Shown here piece by piece: positions 25,974-34,615 of a DNA stretch of 64,000 nucleotides. The position numbers and the translations under genes are program-made. This DNA is from Ruminococcus sp. JC304 (lineage in GTDB: Bacteria; Bacillota; Clostridia; Lachnospirales; Lachnospiraceae). Every line of letters begins with the position of its first letter. Position 1 is the stretch's first letter. The notes below the pieces were generated by a model. That model was not told the DNA's origin, made no database searches, and was given only the letters and a program-made list of their open reading frames with translations. The stretch covers positions 3,314,462 to 3,378,461 of the forward strand of contig HE978651.1 of NCBI GenBank assembly GCA_000285855.2, in the 5' to 3' direction.

Positions 25974-27359
25974 TTACATGCTTATAATTCCCAGTACATT
26001 GGCAATAGAGCTAAGCAGGATAATGATCAGGCAGGCAGGAGCAAAGTATTTCAGGAATACTTTGTACAGCTTCTTTCTGCGGAAGGGAGAGGACTGCTCA
26101 ATCTCCTTTGTGATTCTGTTAATTCCAACTACCTTCAGTACCAGAATACAGGTTGCAAGTGCTGCCAGAGGCATCATAACAGAGTTTGTGGCAAAATCAA
26201 AGAAGTCGAGGAAATTCATTCCAAAGATACGGATGAAATCCAAGAGTCCATATCCCATAGAGGAAGCAGTTCCAAGAACGATCATAACCACCGCCATCAA
26301 TGCGCAGCTTCCTTTACGTCCCCAGTGAAGCTCATCCATGATTGTGGAAACACTGGTCTCCATCAGAGAAACTGCACTGGTCAGTGCCGCAAGCAGTACC
26401 AGTACAAAGAATACAATTCCTGTCACAGTACCCAGCCCCATACTTGCAAATACTTTGGGCAGGGTAATAAACATCAGGGACGGTCCTGCCTGAAGAGTCT
26501 CAGGGTTTCCGCCTGAAAAAGCGAACACTGCGGGGATGATCATCAGGCCGGCAAGCATGGCAATACCTGTATCAAAAATCTCAACCTGTGTGGTAGATTC
26601 CTCAATATCCATATCCTTTGGAACATAGGAACCATAGGTATATAAGATTCCCATTGCAATGGACAGGGAATAGAACATCTGTCCCATAGCTGCCACTACC
26701 GTCATCCAGGAGAAGTTTTTCACATTGGGGATGAGGAAATATTTCACACCCTCCAGTGCACCCGGACGTGTGACAGAATAAATGGCAACTACAACTGCCA
26801 GGATTACCAGAACCGGCATCATGATCCTTGACATTCTCTCTATTCCATTTTGTACACCGCCCAGAATAATGGCAAAGACAAATACAGCAAAAACAATAAA
26901 CCACAGCTCTGCCTGCCAGGAATCTGCGATAAAGCTTCCAAAGTATCCGTCCTCAGATACTTTCTGTACATTTCCTTTGAAATATTCCACCAGATACTTA
27001 ACTACCCAGCCTCCGATGGTACTGTAATAGGGAACGATCAGCATGGGAATCACTGCATTCAGCCATCCTCCCACCTTAAAGAATTTCTTTTTCCCAAAAT
27101 GTGCAAAGGCACCTACCGGACTCTTTCTGGTCATTCGTCCCAGAGCTGTCTCTGACATGATCAGCACATAACCAAAGGATGCTGTCAGAAGAATATAGAT
27201 CAGCAGGAAGATCCCACCGCCATATTTCGCTGCAAGATAGGGAAATCTCCAGATATTCCCCAGTCCTACTGCTGAACCGGCAACTGCCAGTACATAACCG
27301 ATCCTGCCGGAAAAACTCCCCCTGTGGTGGCTATGCGTAGAATTTTTTTCGTTTTTCAT
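25974..27359 (-). CDS. Neurotransmitter:sodium symporter family transporter
   Basis: 461 aa, LeuT-fold Na+-coupled symporter of amino acids or related amines. The TM1 signature AGSAVGLGNIWRFPYLAAKYGGG carries the Na+-site residues and unwound helix, TM2 follows with YILLTASFGYVLIMSE, and about 11-12 hydrophobic segments are visible. Length is normal for bacterial members. GAGGTG precedes the ATG. It stands alone between its own promoter and terminator. Substrate cannot be assigned. Confidence 0.93.
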   Translation of the reverse strand: MKNEKNSTHSHHRGSFSGRIGYVLAVAGSAVGLGNIWRFPYLAAKYGGGIFLLIYILLTASFGYVLIMSETALGRMTRKSPVGAFAHFGKKKFFKVGGWLNAVIPMLIVPYYSTIGGWVVKYLVEYFKGNVQKVSEDGYFGSFIADSWQAELWFIVFAVFVFAIILGGVQNGIERMSRIMMPVLVILAVVVAIYSVTRPGALEGVKYFLIPNVKNFSWMTVVAAMGQMFYSLSIAMGILYTYGSYVPKDMDIEESTTQVEIFDTGIAMLAGLMIIPAVFAFSGGNPETLQAGPSLMFITLPKVFASMGLGTVTGIVFFVLVLLAALTSAVSLMETSVSTIMDELHWGRKGSCALMAVVMIVLGTASSMGYGLLDFIRIFGMNFLDFFDFATNSVMMPLAALATCILVLKVVGINRITKEIEQSSPFRRKKLYKVFLKYFAPACLIIILLSSIANVLGIISM

Positions 27360-27427
27360 CTTACACCTCGTTAGAAAGGCCTCCCTCCGAATTTCTCCCG
27401 GGGGAGGTCTGAATTTTTTCTACTCAT

Positions 27428-27456
27428 ATAGTATCAAAAGGGAGCAGGAATGTCAA
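27428..27456 (-). promoter_or_regulatory. NSS transporter promoter
   Basis: Minus-strand TTGACA (27451-27456), 17-bp spacer, TACTAT (27428-27433), 70 bp before the start. Confidence 0.8.
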
Positions 27457-27479
27457 AGACTATTGCCTATATATCCCTC

Positions 27480-27657
27480 TGCACAGATCCGCTCTGCGAT
27501 CTGCGGTAAAGCGGACATTCGCAATCCGCTTCGCTACTTGCTCATGAACGCAGTCGCTTCGCGATATGTCAGTGGGAGCTTTCAACTCCCACTGACATAA
27601 GCATCCCCCTCACCCACCGCTTAGTGCTCCGCGCACTTGAAGCGGGGGAATGCTTAT
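27480..27657. repeat. Palindrome-rich block, possible IS200/IS605 end or PATE
   Basis: It contains a perfect 14-bp hairpin at about 27566-27599 (TGTCAGTGGGAG and its complement) and a second long stem at about 27599-27657. In the second, AAGCATCCCCC pairs with GGGGGAATGCTT around an internal GC-rich hairpin. The left part shares the ATGAGCAAGTAG-GAAGCG motif with 56755-56830. No transposase or TnpB frame is present. Such stems resemble the ends of IS200/IS605-type elements, but they could equally be a structured 3' region of the guaA-like gene. Confidence 0.45.
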
Positions 27658-27668
27658 CTGCGTTCAAC

Positions 27669-28658
27669 TTATTCGAATTCTACAGTTCCGGTTGGCTTTG
27701 GTGTAAAGTCATAAAGTACACGGTTGATTCCGGCAACTTCATGAGTGATACGGTCCGTAATGTGAACCATCAGTTCATGTGGGATCTCAGCAACAGTTGC
27801 TGTCATAACATCTGTTGTACATACTGCACGAACGATGCAGCACCACTCAAAAGCACGCTTGCCATCTTTGATTCCGGTAGATCTGAAATCCGGAACAACG
27901 GTGAAATACTGCCAGATCTTTCCTTCCAGACCGTTCTTCTCAAACTCTTCACGAAGAATCGCATCAGACTCGCGCACTGCTTCCAGACGATCACGTGTGA
28001 TCGCTCCCGGACAGCGAACACCAAGTCCCGGTCCCGGGAATGGCTGACGGTAAACCATACCATGAGGCAGACCAAGCTCATCACCTACAACACGAACCTC
28101 ATCCTTGAAAAGAATTCTGACCGGCTCTACCAGTTCAAAATTCATATCCTCAGGAAGTCCACCTGCATTGTGATGTGCTTTGATACCTTCTTCTGATTCA
28201 AGAATATCCGGCCAGATGGTACCCTGTGCCAGGAATTCAATTCCGTCAAGCTTTCTGGCTTCTTCGGCAAATACTTCAATAAATTCTCCACCGATAATTT
28301 TTCTCTTTGTCTCAGGATCCTCAACTCCTGCAAGCTTGTCCAGGAAACGATCTGTTGCATCCACATAAACAAGATTTGCATTCATCTGATTGCGGAATAC
28401 TTCAACCACCTGCTCTGGCTCGCCCTTACGAAGCAGACCATGATTTACATGGACACATACTAATTGCTGTCCAATCGCTTTGATCAAAAGAGCTGCAACA
28501 ACAGATGAATCCACTCCACCGGAGAGAGCAAGAAGAACTTTCTTATCCCCTACCTGTTCTCTGATCAGCGCAACCTGCTCTTCAATAAAAGCCTGCGCAA
28601 GTTCTGGTGTTGTAATTCTTTCCATGTCAGCCGGACGTCTGATTTCAGTAACGTTCAT
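27669..28658 (-). CDS. GMP synthase-like protein lacking the glutaminase domain
   Basis: 329 aa from the ATG at 28658, chosen because GAGGAGGAG lies just upstream. It has the ATP-pyrophosphatase domain ([17 protein letters not shown]-loop) and the dimerisation domain ending PTGTVEFE of GuaA, including [12 protein letters not shown] and the AQGTIWPDILES loop. The N-terminal class I glutaminase is absent, and the frame upstream does not encode one. A full-length guaA is also in the window (50678-52255). It may use free ammonia or an unlinked glutaminase, as archaeal two-subunit GMP synthases do, or adenylate another substrate. Confidence 0.9.
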   Translation of the reverse strand: MNVTEIRRPADMERITTPELAQAFIEEQVALIREQVGDKKVLLALSGGVDSSVVAALLIKAIGQQLVCVHVNHGLLRKGEPEQVVEVFRNQMNANLVYVDATDRFLDKLAGVEDPETKRKIIGGEFIEVFAEEARKLDGIEFLAQGTIWPDILESEEGIKAHHNAGGLPEDMNFELVEPVRILFKDEVRVVGDELGLPHGMVYRQPFPGPGLGVRCPGAITRDRLEAVRESDAILREEFEKNGLEGKIWQYFTVVPDFRSTGIKDGKRAFEWCCIVRAVCTTDVMTATVAEIPHELMVHITDRITHEVAGINRVLYDFTPKPTGTVEFE

Positions 28659-28762
28659 TGGAAACTCCTCCTCATCCATTTAATCGTATAGATGGATTAA
28701 CTTTACCATAAAATCAACAAAAAATAAAGTCCATGATACAATTTTAGCTTTCTTTGGCCTTC

Positions 28763-29536
28763 TTAATGACAGCTGTGACTTCCACACCCATGCTCACCAC
28801 ATGTATGTCCTTCCCCGTGGCTGTGCTCGTGATGGGAACACTTCACATCCGGATTATAATCCAATGTTTTATTAATAAAAGCTTCCACCGCTTTATCCGC
28901 ATCTCCGGAAACTCCTCCAAACAGCTTAATGCCTGCTGCCGCTAACGCTGTCTGCGCGCCGCCTCCGATTCCGCCACAGATCAAAACATCTGCATTTAAT
29001 GCATTAAGAACTCCCGCCAATGCACCATGTCCGCTTCCATTGGTATCTACTACCTCTGAATGTACCACTTTCCCTTCCTCCACATCATAAATCTTAAATG
29101 TTTCTGTGTGTCCAAAATGCTGGAAAATCTGTCCGTTTTCATATGTTACTGCTATTCTCATAATACCTTCTCCTTTTTCCACTGCATATTTTTGATAAAT
29201 CTCCTGTTTGTAACACCCTCCAAAGCTGCAGTTACTGCTCTGACCATCACAGATTCTGAAATCCCCGCCCTCAATTCTAAGGGGATGTCCATCAATAAGT
29301 GCATCTGCTATTTTCTTCCTGGCGATCTCATAAATTCGTTGAACTGTTGTTCTTGCGATCTGCATAGATACTGCACACTGCTCCTGACTGTAACCTTTCT
29401 TGTCCAAAAGACGAATTGTCTCATACTCATCTACCGTCAGAACAATGGGTGCTTTTTTCTCCGTATCATCTGCCGGAAGGAATTCTAAAACATTGGGAAA
29501 ATGGCAGACTTTTCTGCATTTTACTGGTCTTGGCAT
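28763..29536 (-). CDS. DUF134 HTH fused to NifX/NifB-type cofactor-binding domain
   Basis: 257 aa. Residues about 1-95 are the DUF134 helix-turn-helix (MPRPVKCRKVCHFP start; GYSQEQCAVSMQIARTTVQR helix-turn-helix). Residues about 125-230 are a dinitrogenase iron-molybdenum cofactor-binding fold (MRIAVTYENGQIFQHFGHT; GHGALAGVLNALNADVLICG). The tail is rich in His and Cys (HHEHSHGEGHTCGEHGCGSHSCH region), a likely metal-binding end. Such fusions occur widely in anaerobes without nitrogenase; a metal- or FeS-responsive regulator is plausible. It is followed 104 bp later by the guaA-like gene on the same strand. Confidence 0.9.
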   Translation of the reverse strand: MPRPVKCRKVCHFPNVLEFLPADDTEKKAPIVLTVDEYETIRLLDKKGYSQEQCAVSMQIARTTVQRIYEIARKKIADALIDGHPLRIEGGDFRICDGQSSNCSFGGCYKQEIYQKYAVEKGEGIMRIAVTYENGQIFQHFGHTETFKIYDVEEGKVVHSEVVDTNGSGHGALAGVLNALNADVLICGGIGGGAQTALAAAGIKLFGGVSGDADKAVEAFINKTLDYNPDVKCSHHEHSHGEGHTCGEHGCGSHSCH

Positions 29537-29566
29537 AGACTGCTCCTTTCTTGCTTTTCTTATATA

Positions 29567-29595
29567 AGAATAGCCCTATAAAAGGCATATGTCAA
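29567..29595 (-). promoter_or_regulatory. Promoter of the DUF134-NifX gene, overlapping a terminator
   Basis: Minus-strand TTGACA (29590-29595), 17-bp spacer, TATTCT (29567-29572). The -35 box lies inside the left arm of the 29580-29620 hairpin. Confidence 0.7.
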
Positions 29596-29620
29596 TAACT
29601 TTTTTTGACATATGCCTTTT
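29580..29620 (-). terminator. Terminator of the upstream XRE/exported-domain locus
   Basis: A perfect 15-bp stem: AAAAGGCATATGTCA (29580-29594) with its complement (29606-29620). It follows the stop at 29647 by about 30 bp on the minus strand. Confidence 0.8.
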
Positions 29621-29646
29621 TAATTTGAAACATATTATCAAATTTA

Positions 29647-30523
29647 TTACTTACAAAATTCATATGCTACATAATACACATAATCATTTTTTGAAAGAAA
29701 ATCGTCTAAAGTTGGAACACTCATTTCGTCATTATCATAAACAAAGGCAATAAGTGGCTGTTGCTTATTGTATCTAATGTCTACGACATTTTTTATTTCA
29801 GTTGCTGCTCTGCCATAGTATTCTCTATCTTCTACATTTTCTAAAATAGGAATTTCAGTTGACAACTTACTACCATCTCCAGAAATAATTAATTTAATTA
29901 CATAATTATCGAAATCAGGCACCATTACGATTTCGCCACTTTTGGGCGAACCAATATCTTCAAATCCCATTTCAACTTTGTCCTGATCACTCAATTTTCC
30001 TGATTCGTATCGATAAATATGTAATCTGAGTTTTTTATATTCATCCGTTGTGATAAACTTGTAGACGAATACTCCATCTGGTCCAGCAAGCAGTTCTACC
30101 GTCTGCATTTCTATGCTATCCTTTGCAACAGGAGAAATATAATTCTGTGGTTTTTTTCAGACGGTATATGGTAAATCCGATTACTGATGCCGCACAGATA
30201 GATATGACTAATAATATACATTTCATAACCTTTAGACATTTCTGTTTATCTATATTATCTCTGATTACTTCAACAATATTTGTTTCTGACTTGTGAATCA
30301 TGTTCTCTTGGGCTATATCTTCTCCCGCCAGAAACTCATTGAGGCTAATACCAAGAATTGAACAAAGTTCTTTATAAACAGATACATCCGGTAGGCAAAC
30401 TCCTCGCTCCCATTTAGAAACAGACTTATCACTCATACCTAATTTTTCTGCCAGTTGCTTTTGTGTCATACCCAATGACTTTCGCTTACCTGCAATATAT
30501 TTTCCAATTTTGATAAGATCCAT
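29647..30523 (-). pseudogene. XRE regulator with membrane helix and external domain, split by a frameshift
   Basis: The first frame (30523-30116) encodes an XRE helix-turn-helix (KSLGMTQKQLAEKLGMSDKSVSKW) and a membrane helix (CILLVISICAASVIGFTIY), then stops soon after RLKK. The second frame (30108-29647, 153 codons) begins MQTVELLAGPDGVF and has no ribosome site. Removing one A from the A7 tract at 30151-30157 joins them as RLKK-PQNYISPVAKDSIEMQTVEL. The intact product would be a 290-residue membrane-tethered regulator with an extracellular sensor domain of unknown ligand. A sequencing error, phase variation or RNA polymerase slippage are all possible. Confidence 0.7.
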
Positions 30524-30539
30524 CCATCTACCTCCCCTT

Positions 30540-31125
30540 TTTTATATTAATCGTACTCTATTTTAGAGGAAAATCATACCCCTCGAAGGTAGAATATGCT
30601 TTTTAAGCCAGTCCCTTCGCACACCCACTTTGCATTCTTTAGCAAACTCACTTGTAAAAACTTCCCTTTCCGGCTCTTCCAGGATACTGCACTATTTTTA
30701 CTTTTTTCTTTCTGCCTTTTTCTCTCAGTTCCGGAATAATCATCTCAGCGTCTTTTCAGATATACTTTTGATAAGATTCTTTTGTAACTTTTCTCTCAGA
30801 GCGGCTTGAAACAGCTTATTTACCGCATTTCCCCGGGTATGGAGTTCTTTAAAGTTTCTTTATATCCATAGGCTGTGCTGAACGGTGTTATCATATTCTT
30901 TCAGTTCCTTTCTTTGATTTCAAATTGTTTCTGCTACTTCTAGCATACACAAAAAGCTTCTTTTATGCCATTCTATTGCGATAAGATCTGATCTTTCGTA
31001 ACGGTTATGTCCTTGTAATTGTTTTTTGTTTTCCCTTTTTTCTTATTTTCCAGAATCTTGTAATATACGTCGATTGCATCTTGATATATCTTCCCCGTAT
31101 TGCTTTTCAGCCACTTTTCTGACTG
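30540..31125. other. AT-rich gap containing a toxin-antitoxin-less paralogous scar
   Basis: No convincing gene in 590 bp. Bases 30866-30958 match, in near-identical form, the two flanks of the RelE/antitoxin module: 36407-36434 (GGCTGTACTGAACGGTG type) is joined directly to 37004-37072 (CTTTGATTT...TTTCTGCTACTTCT type). The antitoxin ribosome site and start codon are retained, then the reading passes straight into the distal flank. Confidence 0.75.
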
Positions 31126-31129
31126 AAAA

Positions 31130-34100
31130 TCAAATATCCTGCTCATCTAATAACCGTCTGTCCGCTTCTGTCTCCAACCATTTCCGAAGATTTCCCGCAA
31201 TTCTTGGTGTAAACAGTTCCGCATATTTCAATCCTTCATTTGTAATGTGGAGAACCGGATATTGCCCGGTGGTCTTAATGATATAATGACGTCCAATTAA
31301 CCAGTAGATCAGTCTTGTAACTTCTTCTCCCGTCAAATATGATAATGCATTATATTCTTTTACTTTGTCCAATCCGTTCTTTTTTATTTTTTCCGCATTT
31401 GATCCACGCAAAACTCCAGTCAGTATCGACACACCAAAATATTTCTTTTCACTTATATGAACCAATGCATTCATGACCGTTTCAATAATTTCAAACAAGC
31501 TGTGACCTTTATATTTCGGATACTTCTTGCGGCTATTTTCAGAATCGGCATTTTTATCCAGAATTTTCTGTTCCCAGTTATCATTTTTATGTTGTTCATT
31601 ATGGCTTACATATTCAATTGTTTTTTGCTGTGGTTTCGCATTTTCTTTCTTTATTTCCTTTTTTGGTAACCAGTCCAGTTCGGTAACATCATAGCCCATA
31701 AGCTTGTAATATTCTTTTGCAGATAATGTTTTATTACAACCCTTTCCATTATTCTGATAATTCGTGCACCCCAGAAAATACTGTCTGTTCTCGCTGAATT
31801 TTACAATCAAATATCCGTCCTGACAGTCGGGACATTTCATAATTCCCAGCTTTTTACCCATAATATGATTTGTCATAAAACTACATTCTTCAGGTTCATT
31901 TGTACAAATATACAGGCGCAGTCCATACGCCGGTTTGTATCTGAGCTGCATGGGAAATCCACATACCGGACATCTTTTTCGATCCAAAACAATCGGCTCT
32001 TCTGACCAGTTCCCGCAAAGTGAAACATTTTTATATTCTTTCTTAATTTCAAGAAGAAACTCTGATGGATTTTGCTCCGGAGCTATAAAGTAAACTCTGT
32101 TTTTTGTTCGAGTCATCGCCACATAAAAAAGGCGTCTTTCTTCCGCATACTGCATGCTCCTGTCCTCTTTTACAACCAGTGACAAAACAGGATCATCTTC
32201 AATCTTTGATGGGAATCCATAAGTTTCATTACGTCCATTAATTACAATTACCTCATCATACCCCAATCCCTTGGACGCATGCGCCGTCATAAAGGTAATA
32301 TTCATCTGCGGATGTTTTACTGACTTAACTTTCGATCCCCGATTAATATATTCAAACATACCGGTTCTGGTCAGACGCTGTCCGTCAAACCCAAACCTTC
32401 CCAGCAACAGTACTTTTAAACTGTACGGATCTTTTCCATCTTTTTTTGCATAATTTATAATCTGTTCCAGCGATGTCTGCACTGCATAAGCAATTGCATA
32501 ATCTGCCCCACTTCTTCTATTCGCATTCGGAGATTTCATTGTACTGTCATATGTATAAATAAGCACAGGATTTTCAATATGCTTTGGTGAAATGAGGGAT
32601 TTACGTATCTGTGAAGTATTTTTCTGAATAAAATTCCCCGCTATATCAATGACTTCCTGCGAATTTCGATATGTATGAACAATTTTCATGAGTCTGGCAT
32701 ATCCCATCTTTTCTTCAAATTTTGTAAAAAGAGTGATATCCGAACCACTGAATGCGTAAATAGATTGCCAGTCATCACCAACCGCCATAACCTTCGCTGA
32801 TGTCACTTCCGAAAAAGCTTTAATCAGATCAAATCTCTGCCGCGAAATATCCTGATATTCATCAACAATCAGATATTTAAAGTCCAGTTTCTGCTTCATT
32901 TCCTTTACATTATTTAAAACACGGGCAGACTCATTGATCATGTCCTCAAAATCCACTGCATGATTTTCAATCAGCCACTTTTTGTATTCCAGATAACATG
33001 CCTGGCTGATCTCCAGAAATAATTTTGTTCTTACATTATCTGTTTTCTGATTCAATACTGCAAAATCATTTTCATCATATCCATTTACTTTGAAATTTCG
33101 AATAAAATTTGATACCAGTATAATCAATCTCTTAATGTATCTGTTTTCTTCCGAAGATACTAATTTTTTCGCCACTTCCTCATCAGAACGGCGTTTCAGT
33201 TCAATTCCATGCTGAAGCAGTTTCTCTTCCAGATGTGCAGAAATGCTTCGTCCATCTTTATAAGAAGAAAATGTATAAATAAGTGTTGTTCCATGTTTTT
33301 TATGAAAAAGGATTTTATCATTTACTGCCTTTTTGTACATTTCCAACTGTTCTTCAGTATAAAGCGAATTGTGACCATCTTCTGTAATTCCAAAATGTTC
33401 AATATATATCTCCTGCTCATTCTGACGGATAATAAAATCGGGAGTGTACGGTTTACGGGACAGCATAATATTATATTTATATACAGGTTCGTATTCGTAA
33501 TCAATATTATTAAGATAGAAAAAATTAGCAATTTCTACTTCCTGATAAGAACGTACTACTTCATTCTGAATTGTTACTTTATTTCGTGTTTTACGATCTA
33601 TTACTTCTGTCCGAAAATCTTCAAGTTCACTTCGCATAGTCGCATAATTTGCATGTGCCACATGATTAAAAAAATCATTAATATCATCACCTTCATAAGG
33701 CGCATCAAAATATGACGCAAAGAACAATACCAGTTTCTTCACCATAACCGGATCACGCAAAATTTTATCTTTCAGGTATCTCTGTATGCAAAAAAACAAT
33801 TTATTAGAATCTACAATATTAAGATTCTGCGGATCATTCTTATGAAGTATCGCATTTCCTGCTGAATGAAATGTTGCAATCGGACAGGGAATATTTAAGT
33901 CTTTATTAATTCGTTCCCGCAACTCATTCACGGCTTTATTTGTAAAAGAAATTATTAAAATCTGTGACGGATCAATATGTTGTTTCTCCACCAGATATTT
34001 AACCTTTGCCGCAACAGTTGTTGTTTTTCCCGCACCTGCCCCGGCAACGACCAACCCATAATCCTCATCAGAGAGAATTACCTCTCTCTGATTTTCATCC

Positions 34101-34507
34101 AGACAAATATCAGGATCTATGTCTTTCAAAATGTTATCCAGATACTCTTTTTCTTCTTGTTTCTTTCTTGAAAGATAATTCTCATTTATATTATCCACAA
34201 AAGATATAATGTTTTCATAATTTGTGCACAGCTCCTGCACATTCTCCGGAGACAGCCCATTTTTACTGCAAAAATCCTCCAGCATATCCTCCCCGTCCAT
34301 CTTCCGCATAAAGGAAACCGTTTCTGCATATCCACCGACCTGCTCATAATATTCACTTCTCGCAATATAGTGGTCACTTTCCTGCAACTTGCACAGAAAT
34401 CCCTCTAATTCTTTAAGGCTCTGAGCTTCTTTTGATTTTGATACGGGTGTATTCGCAGTAGTTTCCGTCTCTTTTTTCTTTTTGAATATCACATCCAAAA
34501 ATTTCAT
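31130..34507 (-). CDS. UvrD/Rep-type superfamily 1 helicase with nuclease-like insert, zinc ribbons and RQC-like C-terminus
   Basis: 1,125 aa. Walker A AGAGAGKTTTV lies near residue 155, followed by the SF1 motif LIISFTNKAVNELRERI. An insert with TPDFIIRQNEQEIYIEHFG looks like a PD-(D/E)xK core, as in helicase IV relatives. Later motifs are LIVDEYQDISRQR, GDDWQSIYAFSGS and MTAHASKGLGYDEVIVINGR. Two Cys4 zinc ribbons follow (CPVCGFPMQLR and CPDCQDGYLIV). The end resembles an RQC winged helix (LTGEEVTRLIYWLIGRHYI). It likely unwinds DNA in repair or in element/phage interference. It follows the AlbA_2 ATPase gene by 108 bp on the same strand. AGGAG precedes the ATG. Confidence 0.9.
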   Translation of the reverse strand: MKFLDVIFKKKKETETTANTPVSKSKEAQSLKELEGFLCKLQESDHYIARSEYYEQVGGYAETVSFMRKMDGEDMLEDFCSKNGLSPENVQELCTNYENIISFVDNINENYLSRKKQEEKEYLDNILKDIDPDICLDENQREVILSDEDYGLVVAGAGAGKTTTVAAKVKYLVEKQHIDPSQILIISFTNKAVNELRERINKDLNIPCPIATFHSAGNAILHKNDPQNLNIVDSNKLFFCIQRYLKDKILRDPVMVKKLVLFFASYFDAPYEGDDINDFFNHVAHANYATMRSELEDFRTEVIDRKTRNKVTIQNEVVRSYQEVEIANFFYLNNIDYEYEPVYKYNIMLSRKPYTPDFIIRQNEQEIYIEHFGITEDGHNSLYTEEQLEMYKKAVNDKILFHKKHGTTLIYTFSSYKDGRSISAHLEEKLLQHGIELKRRSDEEVAKKLVSSEENRYIKRLIILVSNFIRNFKVNGYDENDFAVLNQKTDNVRTKLFLEISQACYLEYKKWLIENHAVDFEDMINESARVLNNVKEMKQKLDFKYLIVDEYQDISRQRFDLIKAFSEVTSAKVMAVGDDWQSIYAFSGSDITLFTKFEEKMGYARLMKIVHTYRNSQEVIDIAGNFIQKNTSQIRKSLISPKHIENPVLIYTYDSTMKSPNANRRSGADYAIAYAVQTSLEQIINYAKKDGKDPYSLKVLLLGRFGFDGQRLTRTGMFEYINRGSKVKSVKHPQMNITFMTAHASKGLGYDEVIVINGRNETYGFPSKIEDDPVLSLVVKEDRSMQYAEERRLFYVAMTRTKNRVYFIAPEQNPSEFLLEIKKEYKNVSLCGNWSEEPIVLDRKRCPVCGFPMQLRYKPAYGLRLYICTNEPEECSFMTNHIMGKKLGIMKCPDCQDGYLIVKFSENRQYFLGCTNYQNNGKGCNKTLSAKEYYKLMGYDVTELDWLPKKEIKKENAKPQQKTIEYVSHNEQHKNDNWEQKILDKNADSENSRKKYPKYKGHSLFEIIETVMNALVHISEKKYFGVSILTGVLRGSNAEKIKKNGLDKVKEYNALSYLTGEEVTRLIYWLIGRHYIIKTTGQYPVLHITNEGLKYAELFTPRIAGNLRKWLETEADRRLLDEQDI

Positions 34508-34615
34508 AGCTGGTCTCCTGATTTTTATCTTCCTTATTCTTTGTGCATTTAAACATTAATAAACTGTTATTATCTTGCTACAATTAAACGTACTTTCTAT
34601 AAGCCTTCCATATAA

